Shown in pieces: positions 1 through 13,262 of a stretch of 64,000 bases of DNA. How positions within the stretch are numbered: position 1 is the first letter of the stretch; every line of letters starts with the position of its first letter. The position numbers and the translations under genes were made by a program. The stretch is from Hippophae tibetana (taxonomy: Eukaryota; Streptophyta; Magnoliopsida; Rosales; Elaeagnaceae), in NCBI GenBank assembly GCA_037013495.1, contig CM072810.1:111135398-111199397 (forward strand), given 5' to 3'. Under the pieces are notes generated by a model. The model was not told the origin of the DNA, did no database searches, and saw only the letters and a program-made list of their open reading frames with translations.

Positions 1-332
1 ATAAACTAAAATAAATATTGAAACAGAAATATTAAAGCAGAAAAATAATAACACCAAAAATTTAACGAGGTTCGGTATAAATGTTACCTAGGTCCTCGGG
101 CGTCGTTGACCACTTCCACTATCTCCAATTGGATGAACTCCAAAATTACAACTAATTGGGCAAAATTGAGCTAATCAATTACCCTTACAAAAGAGAGGAA
201 GATTTACAAATTTTGGGATGTATACAAATGGTGAAGGAGGGCTTTATTTATAGCCCCAAAACCAACACCCATCTCCATTCCTAATCAATGTGGGACTTTT
301 CTAATTTTCTCACTAAGGAGCAATATATAACA
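1..332 (-). repeat. 3' LTR of copia element 1 (partial)
   Basis: Matches 5026-5357 with five transitions. About 118 bp of the expected 450-bp LTR lies left of the window. It ends at the TGTT/AACA boundary beside the polypurine tract. Confidence 0.93.
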
Positions 333-345
333 AATCTCCACCTTA
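333..345 (-). other. Polypurine tract of copia element 1
   Basis: The minus strand reads AAGGTGGAGATT directly before the LTR start TGTTATAT. This is the expected place and composition for the plus-strand primer of reverse transcription. Confidence 0.75.
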
Positions 346-358
346 GCGACTTAGTGGT

Positions 359-1100
359 TTTAAATGATTTCTTCAATTGCTAGATCAACGACGCCAGTGC
401 CAATTCAGATCTGTAGGATGTTAATCAAGTCCAGACAATGTTTGAACTTGATTGTTGTTACCACCTTGGTCATCATATCTGCGGGATTCTCTGTCGTACT
501 AATCTTCTGAACTAGTACTCCACCTTCTTCAATAATCTCTCGCACGAAATGATAACGAACGTCAATGTGCTTTGTACGTGCATGGTAGACTTGGTTCTTT
601 GCTAAATGAATAGCACTCTCACTATCACAAAACACCTTAATATGTTTTTGACCAACTCCCAAGTCTTCAAGCAAACCTCGTAACCAAATAGCTTCCTTCA
701 CAGCCTCTGTAACTGCCATATACTCTGCCTTTAAATGATTTCTTCAATTGCTAGATCAACGACGCCAGTGCCAATTCAGATCTGTAGGATGTTAATCAAG
801 TCCAGACAATGTTTGAACTTGATTGTTGTTACCACCTTGGTCATCATATCTGCGGGATTCTCTGTCGTACTAATCTTCTGAACTAGTACTCCACCTTCTT
901 CAATAATCTCTCGCACGAAATGATAACGAACGTCAATGTGCTTTGTACGTGCATGGTAGACTTGGTTCTTTGCTAAATGAATAGCACTCTCACTATCACA
1001 AAACACCTTAATATGTTTTTGACCAACTCCCAAGTCTTCAAGCAAACCTCGTAACCAAATAGCTTCCTTCACAGCCTCTGTAACTGCCATATACTCTGCC
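359..1100 (-). repeat. Perfect 371-bp tandem duplication in the 3' end of element 1
   Basis: Positions 359-729 and 730-1100 are identical at an offset of 371 bp. The unit holds the last 104 codons of RNase H, the stop codon and the downstream spacer. The copy next to the LTR (ORF 405-719) is cut off from the polyprotein because it follows the stop at 776-778. Complete identity means it arose recently, during reverse transcription or after insertion. Confidence 0.95.
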
Positions 1101-4100
1101 TCTGTAGTAGACAAAGCAACTGTGGACTGCAAGGTAGACTTCCAACTGACTGGTGCTCTAGCAAGAGTAAACACATAACTAGTAGTTGACCGACGCTTAT
1201 CTAAATCTCCTGCATAGTCAGAATCACAATATCCGACTGCACATTGACCAATGGTATTATCCTGCTGAAATACTAAACCAACATCTACAGTATTTATAAT
1301 ATACCGTAGAATCCATTTCACAGCCAACCAATGTCATTTACCAGGATCATGCATGTACCTGCTTACAGTACCAACCGCATGTGAAATGTCAGGTCTTGTA
1401 CACACCATTGCATACATCAAGCTACCAACTGCATTTGCATATGGTACCTTTGCCATATATTCTCGTTCTGCATCATTCTTAGGAGATAATTGAGCACTAA
1501 GCTTGAATTGAGGAACTAGCGGAGTACTTACAGGTTTTGTCTGTTCATTCATACCAAAACGTTGTAGTATCCGCTTCAAATATTGACTCTGGGTCAAACT
1601 AAGCTTCCCCTTCTTCTTGTCTCTGCTTATCTCCATACCGAGAATCTTCTTGGCTTCTCCCAAATCTTTCATCTCGAACTCTTGACTTAGTTGAGCCTTC
1701 AACTTTTCAATTTCTGCTTGGCTCTTCGATGCAATCAACATATCATCGACGTACAATAGGAGATAGACGAAAGACTCATTTTGTAGCTTGCGAAAATACA
1801 CACAATGATCATGTGTGCTTCTGGTATACTTTTGTTGCAACATAAACTGATCAAATCGTTTGTACCACTGCCTTAGAGATTGCTTCAATCCATACAATGA
1901 TTTGTTCAGCTTACAAACCCAATTCTCTTTACCAGCAACAATAAACCCTTCTGGCTGAGACATATAGATCTCCTCTTCTAAGTCACCGTGAAGAAATGCG
2001 GTTTTCACATCAAGTTGAACTAGTTCCAAATCGAACTGTGCTACCAAGGCCAACAAAATTCTAATGGAAGAATGTTTTACAACTGGAGAAAATACCTCAT
2101 TATAATCGATTCCCTCCTTCTGAGCGTAGCCCTTAGCCACCAACCTTGCCTTGTAGCGAATACCATCTTTGTTAGGAAATCCATCTTTCTTTGCATACAC
2201 CCATTTGCATCCAATTGCCTTCTTGCCCTTAGGTAGTTGTGTCAACTTCCATGTTTTATTCTTCTGAAGGGATAGAAGTTCTTCATCCATGGCTTCCTTC
2301 CATCTTTCAACTTCAGGGCTTCTAATTGCTTCTTTATATATGGAAGGAACATCATCATGCACAACTGAAAGTGCACAGGCTACCGTATTCTTAAATTGAG
2401 CAGGTAGGTCTTCAAAATCCTTGTATCGAGCAGGTACCTTGACATTTTGTCGTCGTGGCCTATCAACTGCAGTTTCTTCTTGTTGCTGTGGAGGTTCTTG
2501 GGTTAAAACCTCTTCATCTGGTTCATCTTCTGTCAATCGAGGATCAGCTTCTGTCTTATCTTCACTAACTGGATTAACAATTTTGCTTTCAAACTCCACT
2601 TGTTTCAGAGTTTGCTCCACCTGCTCTAAAGTGCCATCAATCTTCTTAGTTACCTTTTGCAACAAGGCAGATTCATCAAAGGTAACATCTCTGCTAAAGA
2701 TTATCTTTTTCGTTTCAAGGCACCATAGTCGATATCCCTTAGAACCAGAAGGGATCCCCAAAAAAATGGCTTTCTTGGCTCTTGGGTCCAACTTTGATTC
2801 CGTTACATGGTAGTATGCAATTGAACCAAACACATGTAAGAAATCGTAATCTCTAGCAGGTTTTCCAGACCATACCTCCATAGGTGTTTTGCCTTCAAGA
2901 GCAGACGATGGTAGACGATTGACGAGATGACATGCATATGTCACAGCCTCAGCCCAATACTGCTTGCCTAAACCAGCATTTGACAACATACACCGAACCT
3001 TCTCCAGCAAAGTTCGGTTCATACGTTCTGCAACTCCGTTTTGTTGTGGTGTTTTTTGAATAGTGAAGTGTCGCACTATCCCTTCTTCTTCACAAACTTT
3101 CATAAATGGATCGTTTGTGTACTCAGTGCCATTATCAGACCTCAGACGCTTGATCCTTTTATTAGTCTGAGTCTCGATCATCTTTTTCCATTTGAGAAAA
3201 ATTCCCAGCACTTCATCCTTCTTCTTCATGAGATACACCCAAACTCTTTTGGAAAAATCATCAACAAAAGTGACATAATAATGTTTGCCACTCATGGATG
3301 GAGTTCTTGTTGGCCCTCATACATCCGTATGGATGTAATCCAAAATGCCCTTTGTATTATGGAGAGCAGTGCCAAAACTTACTCTTTTTTGCTTCCCCAA
3401 TACACAATGCTCACAAAATTCCATCTTGCTGGTTCTCGCACCTTTTAACAGGCCTTGCTTTACTAGAATTTGCAAAGCTTTTTCACCAGCATGTCCCAAA
3501 CGCATATGCCACAGCTTGGTAGTTTCTAAATCTCTTTCTTCCTCTGAAACTGCTGCTGATGCTGTCCCAATAACCGTACTACCAAGGTAGTAGTACAAGT
3601 TATTCTTTCGAACACCTTTCATCGCCACAAGTGCTCCAGAAGTAACCTTCAATGCCCCATTTTGTATGGTCACAGTGAAGCCTTTTGATTCTAAGACTCC
3701 CACAGCAATGAGATTCTTCTTCATATCTGGAACATAATGAACATCTGTCAAGACCTTGGTTGAACCATCTTGATTCTTCAAACAAATTGTACCGATTCCC
3801 AAAACTTTGCATGGATAATCATTACCCATGAAAACAACTCCACCGTCTAGTTCTTCAAAGTTAAAGAACCACTCCTTGTTAGGAGACATATGGAAAGTAC
3901 ATGCTGAATCAAAAATCCAATCACCAGGATGAGATGATGTTGACGAACCAACCAATGCAAAATCTGAATTTGAATTGCTTTCAGCTACACATGCATCAGA
4001 TTGTATAGCTTTTCCTTTCTTTTGTAGCTTCGGACAATTTTTCTTCCAATGGCCTTTCTCATGACAAAAGGCACATTCATCTTTACCAAGTCTTCCTTTT

Positions 4101-4810
4101 GATAGAGATCTACCTCTCCTTCCTTTATGTTGTGTTTGCGGACGTCCTCTTACAGACAATGCCTCTGCTGCTTCATTCCTGCTTTCTCTTTTATCTTTAT
4201 TTCTAATTTCATAACTATACAAAGCAGCACAAACTTCCTCAAAAGACACTTTATCCTTCCCAATGAGTAAGCTCGTAATAAGATGATCAAACTCATCAGG
4301 AAGGGAAGCTAACAACATCAAGGCTAAATCTTCATCTTTAAAAGTTTCATCCATATTTAACAAATCTGCTACTAATTGATTAAAAGCAGTAATGTGGTCG
4401 TTTATTGTAGTACCTGGAAGGTATTCAAACCGGAACAACTTCTTCTTCAAATAGAGCCGATTCTGTCCACTCTTCTTCATGAACTTGTTCTCCAACGCCT
4501 TCCACAACTTACTTGCGGATGTCTCCTTCATGAACGTGTACTTTTGTTCTCTTGAGAGACACGAACGAATTGTACCACATGCCAATCGGTTGATATTTTT
4601 CCACTCTACTTCATCTGCTCCATCTGGTTTCTCTTCTTCAATAGCGATGTCTAGACCTTGTTGAAACAGAGCATCTAGAACTTCGCCTTGCCACATGCCG
4701 AAATGACCGGTTCCATCAAACTTCTCCACCTCGAACCTTGCATTCATCACCATAGTTCTACTTGACGTGGATGACTGACCTTTGTTTGAAAGAAATTTTT
4801 CTTCCGCCAT
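776..4810 (-). pseudogene. Gag-Pol polyprotein of copia element 1, two in-frame stops
   Basis: One frame runs from ATG at 4810 to the stop at 776. Residues 1-215 are the Gag domain, with a CX2CX4HX4C zinc knuckle at 246-259. The protease motif is at about 301 and reads DSAC rather than the common DSGA. The His/Cys GAG-pre-integrase domain is at 432-480. Integrase follows with its D, D and E (FVDDFS, SDNGTEY, NGVAER), then RT with YVDD and RNase H with its acidic residues. TGA at 3317-3319 falls where the family has Trp just before the integrase core. TGA at 1334-1336 falls where the family has Trp between RT and RNase H. The reading frame is the same on both sides of each stop, so these are point nonsense changes. 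Confidence 0.93.
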
Positions 4811-4892
4811 TTCTTCAAATTAAAACAACTAGCAACTATATTCCAATAGCAAACAAACGGAATACAAACAAATGCCTAGGTAGAAAACCTTC

Positions 4893-4905
4893 GGCTCTGA
4901 TACCA
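4893..4905 (-). other. Primer-binding site, initiator tRNA-Met type (element 1)
   Basis: The minus strand reads TGGTATCAGAGCC two bases after the 5' LTR ends. This complements the 3' end of plant initiator tRNA-Met, the usual primer of plant Ty1/copia elements. Confidence 0.9.
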
Positions 4906-4907
4906 AT

Positions 4908-5357
4908 TGTTGGGAAAATCGGGTATATTTTCCCTATTCTAAGTAGTAACTATTTACTTATGATTTAAATGAATAGAACTCAAACTAACCCGACAAAATA
5001 ATGCTATTGGAAATATAATGCTAAAATAAACTAAAACAGATATTGAAACAGAAATATTAAAGCAGAAAAATAATAACACCAGAAATTTAACGAGGTTCGG
5101 TATAAATGTTACCTAGGTCCTCGGGCGTCGTTGACCACTTCCACTATCTCCAATTGGATGAACTCCAAAATTACAACTAATTGGGCAAAATTGAGCTAAT
5201 CAATTACCCTTACAAAAGAGAGGAAGATTTACAAATTTTGGGATGTATACAAATGGTGAAGGAGGGCTTTATTTATAGCCCCAAAACCAACACCCATCTC
5301 CATTCCTAATCAATGTAAGACTTTTCTAATTTTCTCACTAAGGAGCAATATATAACA
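4908..5357 (-). repeat. 5' LTR of copia element 1 (450 bp)
   Basis: On the minus strand it begins TGTTATATATTG and ends CCCAACA beside the primer-binding site. It carries the element's promoter; no TATA position was assigned. Confidence 0.92.
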
Positions 5358-5389
5358 TTTTTTATAAAGAAATATTTTTTTAATGTAAT

Positions 5390-5720
5390 AGTTGGTGTTG
5401 TGGTCATTAAAATTAATGGTGCAAAAAAAGGAAATTGAGATGGCTTATTTTAGTGTTAAATCTTTCAAACGATGATATATAACAAATCTATAAATTATGT
5501 GTTTTTTTATATAAAACGTTACTTAAAATTAAAAAAAAAATAGATATTAGTCGGACCATTATAAATAGTATAAGTTGGATATTTATGTGGGAATGGGAAA
5601 CAATATAGCATTAGGATATAAGCCAAAGTCCAAAGCTCCAATCCTTCACTAGTTGCTCCTTGGAAAATGGTGTATACATGCCTCTGGATCGTCTGCTTCT
5701 ACTATAATAACGGTCACAAA
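5390..5720 (+). repeat. Ancient duplicated block, copy 1
   Basis: Related to 9060-9400 in the same order and orientation. The best-kept part is about 80 bp (roughly 5645-5725) containing GTATACATGCC, TCTGCTTCTACTATAA and ACGGTCACAAAT. No open frame is conserved across the pair. Confidence 0.65.
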
Positions 5721-7309
5721 TATTTTACTTTGGTTATTTATACTAAATAACTTGTTTGTATATAATGTGTATATATAAAGTCTAAATTAAAAAGACATTT
5801 GAAAATTTTAGAAGTGCTTAAACACAAGGCTAGCAGGTGTGAAATTTTTAAAATCATGAAATCCACGTAGGGTACGGCATTTCATCCAATTTTATCCATT
5901 ATATTGTGATCTTTGTTTAGATTTTTAGTACTTAAGTTTCTTTAATATCATTGCATTTCTAAGTTCGCTATTTCATTTATAATCTTGAAATTAACATTAT
6001 AATCTCTATTTTTAGGGGTACATAACGCTACCATTTACAAGTAACTAGCCATGCATAAATGTGTGCAATGAAGGATAATCCTTTTTACTATTTCAAAAAT
6101 ATCATTTTCTTTCTTTTGTTTTTTTATTTAGATATTTCCTTCTTTTAATTCCAAGTGTAGTTTGGACTTTTATGATAAATTTTCAGCATAAAATTGTATT
6201 TTTGAATAGTATCTATTATTATATTTTAAAAAAAAATATTTATAATCTCTTAAAAAATTTAACCATTAAATAGGATATATTATGTAATCCTACACAAACA
6301 TTCTACATTTATTGTTGACTAATTTCACGCAATTTAAATTCAACTTGGACGAGTTAGATTCAATTTAAAGTTGAATTGTGTTTTATTAAAATGATTCGAT
6401 GTAATTGGTTTAACTTGTTTAATTTTTATCAAATTTGATGGGATATTTCTACTCCTATATGCCCTTGGACTTAAAAAAACACTATATCCCAGCACAACTA
6501 GAACTAGAATTTCTAATCACATCCAAAGCTTTTATCCAACTTCTATAAAATACTCAAATTATTTATTTTTATTGTATGTAATAATATGGTATTATAAATT
6601 AATATAATATAATATTAATGTAATAATTTTTAAAAAATATATATTAATTTCGACTCATTAAGATTTTTGGAATAATTAAGAGATTAAATTAACTCAGGTA
6701 AAATTTATATTGTCAGATCATGTTTAAATCAAGAGTTGAACATAAAAAAGGAAAAATTAACAGTTCTGGCCAAAAGGATGGTGACATGTGACACATGGAA
6801 ATTATCGGACAAATTAGCACGTGATGCATGACAAAATGGATTGGTCTTTATCAACGCACGCTGAGTTAATGCCATGTGGCATGATGTAATTCATAGTTGT
6901 TGATTGTCTGGTGCTTTAGTTGAAGGAATGGATGAATCAGGTGACGACGCGTGACTTTACATTTGACTGCATGATGATACTTGGAATGAACGTTGTGTTG
7001 ATAAATGATATGACACTACATCACACAGTACATATGGCATTGCAAGATTGACCCTCTCCACTTGTATGGCATTTCACGTGGCTTACCTTATTAGTTCCTA
7101 GGCTTGTGTAGTATCCATATAGCATCTTATAATTGGTCTTGCATTAAAATATCCAAAAAAAAATAAAAATTATATTTTTACCTGTTTTTTTCAACAAGTT
7201 CATATTTTAATATTTTTAACCCCAAAAATATTACTTATTGAATCAAACGAGCCAATATTAAGTAAAAAAGTACATTGATGACTTATCTTCTCAGCTCTTG
7301 ATTTTCTCT

Positions 7310-7313
<4 letters not shown>

Positions 7314-7361
<48 letters not shown>
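7314..7361. repeat. (AT)24 microsatellite
   Basis: An uninterrupted run of alternating A and T, 48 bp long. Confidence 0.97.
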
Positions 7362-7363
<2 letters not shown>

Positions 7364-9059
7364 ATAAGTTGTTGCAATATTTCTTAGTTCAAATTCCTCG
7401 TTTCCTTGACCTAGTTATCTTTTACTTAACCATTTATATATAATAAGAATTTCCTCAAAATGTTCTTCAACTCATTCCTCGAATAACTGTACCTTATCTA
7501 CCTCTACTCTCTCTAGAGCCTTGGTCTTGACCATATTTGATTATGTTGATTGTCAAGCTATAGCTCATTTTAATTGAACGTACCTTAAAACTTAAGCCGC
7601 ACGTTAGGTGTCAAAATGTTAGGGATAATTTGAGTTTAGAGAAGAAAGTAATAAATGAACTTTGAATGATGATGGCTCAAGCCTTTCATTAATTACATAT
7701 AAGGGTTACAAACACATGAGATTCATATAGGAGTAAGCATAGAACTACATTGGTCAAGTATACAAAATAAAATAAACAAGTTTAAGTGCAAATTTAATGT
7801 TTTGAAATCTCAAGAAGGTTTGATAATACCTTGGTCTACACCTTTAGACCAATGTTGTGGTCACGTGGATGTCCAAACAACAATTATAGCATTTATATTT
7901 AGATGAAAAATATTAAAAACAATAAAAATATAATACTTAAAATTTATAAATATAAAAATAATATCTATTATATCTGACTTTGTTTAAATTAAACTACGAT
8001 CATTTAGACTCATTCAATATTGAATGTCATTTAATTTAATCATACTTAATGTTATTATGTGTTATTTTTATTGTTATAAATTTCAGATGTGTTATTTTTT
8101 ATAATTGTTATTTTTTAATATACGTGTACTAGTTAAAGAAAAAGAATTAAATAAATAAAATTTAATATATGTGTAGTTAAAGAAAAAGAATCTAAATATA
8201 ATTTTTCTCTTGTTGAATTTCTATAACATATTTAAAATTTAACTGATACAATGAAAAATAAATAAAGAAAAAGAATTAAATATTAATTTTTTTAAATTAA
8301 TTATAAAAATAAATAAAAATCACAAAATTTTAAGGCAATTAAAGATTAAACACTGTTTAGCAATTAAAAAGCATACATATTTTAACTAATAATATATTTT
8401 TTAAATTAAATCACGTATTTTATTAAGGACGAAGGTCCTTGCATCAAAAGCTAAAGCAGAATGAAACCAACATGATGCTTTCTTTAATCATATTTCAAAA
8501 CCATTACGTGAGAAACATCGAGCTCTTGTGACTAGCATGCACACCGCTTTGTGTCCCTCCACAGCAAAATAAGACTACACCTCGTATTTTTATTGGCCAC
8601 GTATTCTTTTTCGATCGGTTTTTATGGTCAGATAATAATAATAATATATTTGTAAATTTTTTGCTTAAGAAAATTCGTTATTTTTTTTAAACTTTTTTTT
8701 CCCCAATATATTACTTCCGAGAGGCTTTATATTTGTACTTCAAACTATTTCAAGCCTTTTAATGCGAATGAAATCAAAAAAATAATAATAAAAATAATAT
8801 CTTTAAAATTTATAATTATAAAAATAATATTTTTTATATTTATTTATATATTTTTACTATTTAAAAAAATCTGATACATTATTTTATTTTAAACAATTAA
8901 CGTTAAAATTAAACTATGACTTTTTAAATCAATGAATATCATGTAATTAAAACATATTTAATGTTATTATGATGCTATTTTTTATTCTTATAAGTATTAT
9001 TTTTTTATAATTTTTCAATAAGATTTTCACATGTTCAACTAAAAATGTGTAAAAAACTA

Positions 9060-9400
9060 AAGAAGTAAGAAAAACATAAAAATAATGTGGAAATTGAGAT
9101 GTATTATTTAAGCCTTAAATATTTATAAGGACAGTACACAATAATTTTTTAATAAATTAAATAATATTTGGTATGTAATTTAAATTTGTGATTTAAAATA
9201 ATAGATAATAAATTTTATTATTAAATTAATAGATTAACCATGTAAATTAAAGTAAATAAGTTAGATATATATATATGGAGTGGAAAACGAGAGCATTATT
9301 ATATGACCAAATCTACGAGCCTTCACTTGTTGTTCTTTGCAAAGTGATGTATACATGCCCCTCTGGATGGTCTGCTTCTACTATAAGAACGGTCACAAAT
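9060..9400 (+). repeat. Ancient duplicated block, copy 2
   Basis: Partner of 5390-5720. The core at about 9320-9400 reads GTATACATGCCCC and then TCTGCTTCTACTATAAG. The flanks are more diverged, so selection on the core or uneven decay are both possible. Confidence 0.65.
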
Positions 9401-10535
9401 CAAAAATATTTGCTAGTAGTTAGTTATATATAATGTGTTTATACGTTATAATTATATATAATAAATATATATTTTTAAATAGTCACGTGTCCTGTCCAAG
9501 TATTTTTCTAACATAATAAAAAATAGAGGACGAAAAGCTATAGAACTCTATTATAACTCTCCATTGCTTTATGTACAACGTGTTTTTGTAAACACATGTT
9601 CGATGTTCGAGGAAAAAAACAAAGTTTAATTTACTAAATAGATTTTTATTTTATCTTGATTTTTAAAATTATTATAAAAATATTATTAAATTTTGATTTT
9701 TTATTACTATACCAATAAACTTAATAATTGTTACAAAAATTCATAATTTTTTTTTATTTTCATATCATTAAATTTTACAAAATCTTACAAAAATATAATC
9801 AATGTTAATCATTTAAGATAATCTAGTGCATATTAAATAATATTTTTTGTTATATTTATAAAATTTGATGATATTTTTATAATATTTATAAATTTTAATA
9901 GTATGAAAGTAACAAATTAAACTTCGATGATATTTTTATAATTAACACGATAAAATTTGGTTTTAAAGAAAATCTATTTAATGTTAATATAATGTCAAAC
10001 TGGATTAATCCCATAAAAAAATATATGTTAGTTTTAGATATGTATGATATTTTTTTAAGGTTTAAAAAAGAAAAAAGAAAAATACAATGCAAGTGCACGT
10101 AGAAATATATATTGAAAATTAATCATGACAGTGCATTGTTGTAATTCCTAATCCAATTCCATTCGTAAAAATTAAGAATTTAATCATCTGCATCCCATGT
10201 ACACATTACCTTTATAACTTTCTTTTACTCCATTCATATATATATTCAAAAGCCATAATTATTTGTGACATAAAGAAATTAAGAATAATAAAAATATATG
10301 TTTTAAAGAGTTATTATTGGGTGTGGAGGTCTAATGAAAAATATTTTAAAATTAATAAAACCTATAATTTTGACAAACATATAAATAAAATATATGATTA
10401 GTCATTATAAATTATTATTTAATTGTTTACACTGTCACATATATCAATAATTGAGATTTAAATAGATAATTTTCTTCTTCAATTTCTTAACAAAGAAAAA
10501 AATTATTTGACATGAAAAGATATCAATGATTATGA

Positions 10536-10931
10536 TTATAGGAACATACAACTTGTTGTATTTAATAATTTCTCACAAAATAGGGAAAGAACTAAACAGA
10601 GAACCTGAAGATGGCGAAAGTATTTGATAAAACAATCTCCAGCACAATCATCCATACACCAAGTGTATACGCCAAAATTTTCCTTTAACTTTGGCCAACA
10701 ACCTATATTGCATTTACCAGTTAGGCATGTATGAAATTTCACAAATTTCCACTTTGATATATCAAGTGAAAGTTCAGCATGATCAATTCTAGGATTGGAA
10801 TTAATTGAATGAGGAAATGAAGAAGATAAATAGAGTTTGTGACTGGCCTTTACTACAATAGGGTTAAACACTATGATTAATCCCATTGTTGTCATAATCA
10901 TTATCATTAATATAGTTGTCATCTTAACCAT
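10536..10931 (-). CDS. Small secreted six-cysteine peptide, thionin-like (paralogue 1)
   Basis: The frame is open from 11000, but the chosen start is the Met at 10931 because a hydrophobic signal peptide of about 29 residues follows directly and ends in VVKA. The mature region has six cysteines in the order C-x4-C-x3-C, a 15-residue gap, then C-x3-C-x3-C. This spacing is shared with the gene at 20239-20562 and fits the thionin-like class of small plant secreted peptides, often linked to defence or reproduction; the activity of this one is unknown. After the last patterned cysteine the frame adds about 30 residues, two of them Cys. CAG/GT near 10610 could be a splice donor, so the true C-terminus may differ. 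Confidence 0.6.
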   Translation of the reverse strand: MVKMTTILMIMIMTTMGLIIVFNPIVVKASHKLYLSSSFPHSINSNPRIDHAELSLDISKWKFVKFHTCLTGKCNIGCWPKLKENFGVYTWCMDDCAGDCFIKYFRHLQVLCLVLSLFCEKLLNTTSCMFL

Positions 10932-13262
10932 AATCTTTCTTATCACTGTTTTTTTGAAGTATATGATTAATATTGTCATGAATTGGGTGTCTAAGATCAT
11001 AAGGTTTTATACTAATTAAATATATATTTTTTATAAATTTAATATTTTACTAAATGATTTCACACCTTTTGTACGTGTAGTCTAGCTGGTTGTATTTTTT
11101 ACTTATATATTAATTAAGCTCTTTTATAATTTGAAAATTAATAAATTGCTTTAATAATAAAACTTCATCCAGCTTTTCATAAAACCAAGGTTTATATAAT
11201 ATAAGAAAATCTATGTGTCATCACTTTATTTTGTCATTTGGATATTTTAATAAGACTAGTAGAATGCATTTAACTTTATCAAGAAGGATATTCTAGTCCA
11301 TTTTAAAATATTTTAATTACTTTGTTTTTAAACTAAAATTACTAAAGTGTTTCAAAAATGACAAAAAAAAAGTATTTGTTAAAACTAAACCAACTAAAAT
11401 GTATTAATTCAGATATATATCTTGGAAATAAAATTAATTAAAGCTGTAATTTTGGGGTTAACCCTCTAAATTATTTTATGCATAATCTCCTCTTAATTAT
11501 TTCAACAAGTTATTCTATTTTAATAAGAAAAAAATATGCATTAGCTTTTGGATATTGGTTTTAGATGTATCTTTCACATTCAATTAAATTTAAACAGATG
11601 GTTCAAGGAAAGGTTGATTAAAACAAAATAGGTTAAAATTTATACGCAAACTAATCTCCAAATTTAAATATGTAACAAAATATGCATGTTTCTTTCTCAT
11701 TATTTTTAAAAAAATTCTAATTTTTATCTCAATACTCTTTAAATATTAATATTTGTACAGGTTGAATAGTTTTGTATTTTTGTATTTATTTTATTTTATT
11801 GAATTAGACTATATTTTAGCTAGTTAATTTTTTTTATTTTACCGTGTTTGATAAACATGAAGATTTCGTATATTAATTTCTTAATTTTTTTTTTGCTATT
11901 AAATCAATTTCTTAATTTTATAACTAAATTTTTCATTTTATATATTAAAAAAATAAATTTGTTTGATATCAAACCTACACAATTTTCAACAATTTCTAAC
12001 CTCCCCTACAAAAATAATTTACCAAAAATAAAAATTTATTATATATTTATAAGATTATTTGTACATAATATTTTCACAAATATATTTTTCTTTTATACTT
12101 ACTAATATTAGTAGTATACTGAAAATATATTTATTATCATATTAGTAATATATACAATTTTGTTAATGAATATTTTTAACATTCGTACAGTGATGATATC
12201 GAAACAGAAGATTTTGTATTCATTTATTAAATTTCACGTATTAAATTGATGATTAATACACACACTTTTTAGAAGTGAGATATAAATTAAATTAAAGACT
12301 TTTGTCACATCTAATAAGAAAAAAGCATACACACTAAATCACTAACATAAATTATAAGAATTTGAGTGACGATAAAAAGTGGAGTTAGTAACTAAAATGA
12401 GTGACAAATTATTTTTTATATCACTATATGTTTTGTGGAAAAAAATACAAGAGAATCTATTTCCAAAAAACACTTTAAAATGCTTAAATTAAAGTGGGTC
12501 AAAATAATAACGTAAGAGAATCTGTTTTTAAGAAACACTTTAAAGTGTTTAAATTAAAGTGGGTTATAATACTCTTAAAAATAATTCAAATTTTATTTTT
12601 AAACACAATTTAAGCATATTTGTTTCTAAAAGTGGGAACAAAAAACACTTTAATTAAAGTAAAACATCTTATCAAAAACACTTTAAAGCATATATATATC
12701 GGTTCCTTTAATTATAATTAGTTGATACCGTATGTACACTTTAAAAAAAAATTACTGAAATGATATATTGCTTTTAGGTGGCTCTAAAGGCACACACCTT
12801 TTATCTCAACAATTATTTTCTTCTCTTTCTCTTAGAGCCTCCATTAAAGATTCAACTTGAATCTTTAAAAACAAAAAAAACAAATTAAGATTTTCAAAGT
12901 ATAAGTCCTTCTATTTTGAATTTTTAGCAACAAGGTGAGAAGATCTTTCATTAACCAATATAATGATGTTTTATCAAAGAGAAGGGGAAAAAAATGAAAA
13001 ACAAAATGGTGACGAAACTCTGAAACTTCAGAATTGATAAACTATAAAAATTAAAAATTAAAAACAATATTTTCCTTTGTATATATATGTCAGGAAAATT
13101 AAAAGGTTGGTATTAGTTTTCTTTTCCTTTTCGTTTGTATTAAAGGTTTGATGTTCTTTCTAATTGCCAACTCATTCAAATACAATGCATTTATCACATT
13201 GCTTGTATGCATAATCGAATAGATTTCTCATTAATTTTTAATTTTTAATGCGATGAAAAAAT
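10932..13262. other. AT-rich spacer with short tandem repeat
   Basis: No gene was recognised. A repeat of about 60-70 bp around AACACTTTAAAG and TTAAATTAAAGTGGGT occurs roughly twice between 12448 and 12560, with shorter echoes to 12690. The 85-codon frame at 11848-12105 is low-complexity AT-rich sequence. Confidence 0.55.

Larger units (their letters stand above)
1..5357 (-). mobile_element. Ty1/copia LTR retrotransposon 1 (left LTR cut by window edge)
   Basis: The order on the minus strand is 5' LTR (4908-5357), primer-binding site, gag-protease-integrase-RT-RNase H, polypurine tract, 3' LTR (1-332). Integrase before RT defines Ty1/copia; the Gag start and integrase resemble the Tork/Tnt1-like group, which is inferred by eye. 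Over the 332 bp that can be compared the LTRs differ at 5 sites, all transitions, so the insertion is young. It is not autonomous as read: the polyprotein frame has two stops and its 3' end is duplicated. The 5-bp target duplication cannot be checked because the left end lies outside the window. It interrupts an older repeat block that has a relative near 9.1-9.4 kb. Confidence 0.95.
5358..10535. other. Gene-poor AT-rich spacer
   Basis: No open frame here looks like a protein. It holds an old duplicated block (5390-5720 and 9060-9400), a smaller dispersed repeat (about 7960-8060 and 8860-8975), a 48-bp AT microsatellite, and a less AT-rich stretch at 6770-7110 with repeated CATG and CACGTG words that could be a decayed mobile element or regulatory DNA. 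The last item could not be identified. Confidence 0.6.

Noticed and set aside
2421..3590. Plus-strand frames inside copia element 1
   Set aside because: They are antisense to well-conserved integrase and RT sequence.
11848..12105. 85-codon plus-strand frame rich in Ile, Phe, Asn and Lys
   Set aside because: Its composition is what random AT-rich DNA gives; there is no signal peptide, domain or supporting context.
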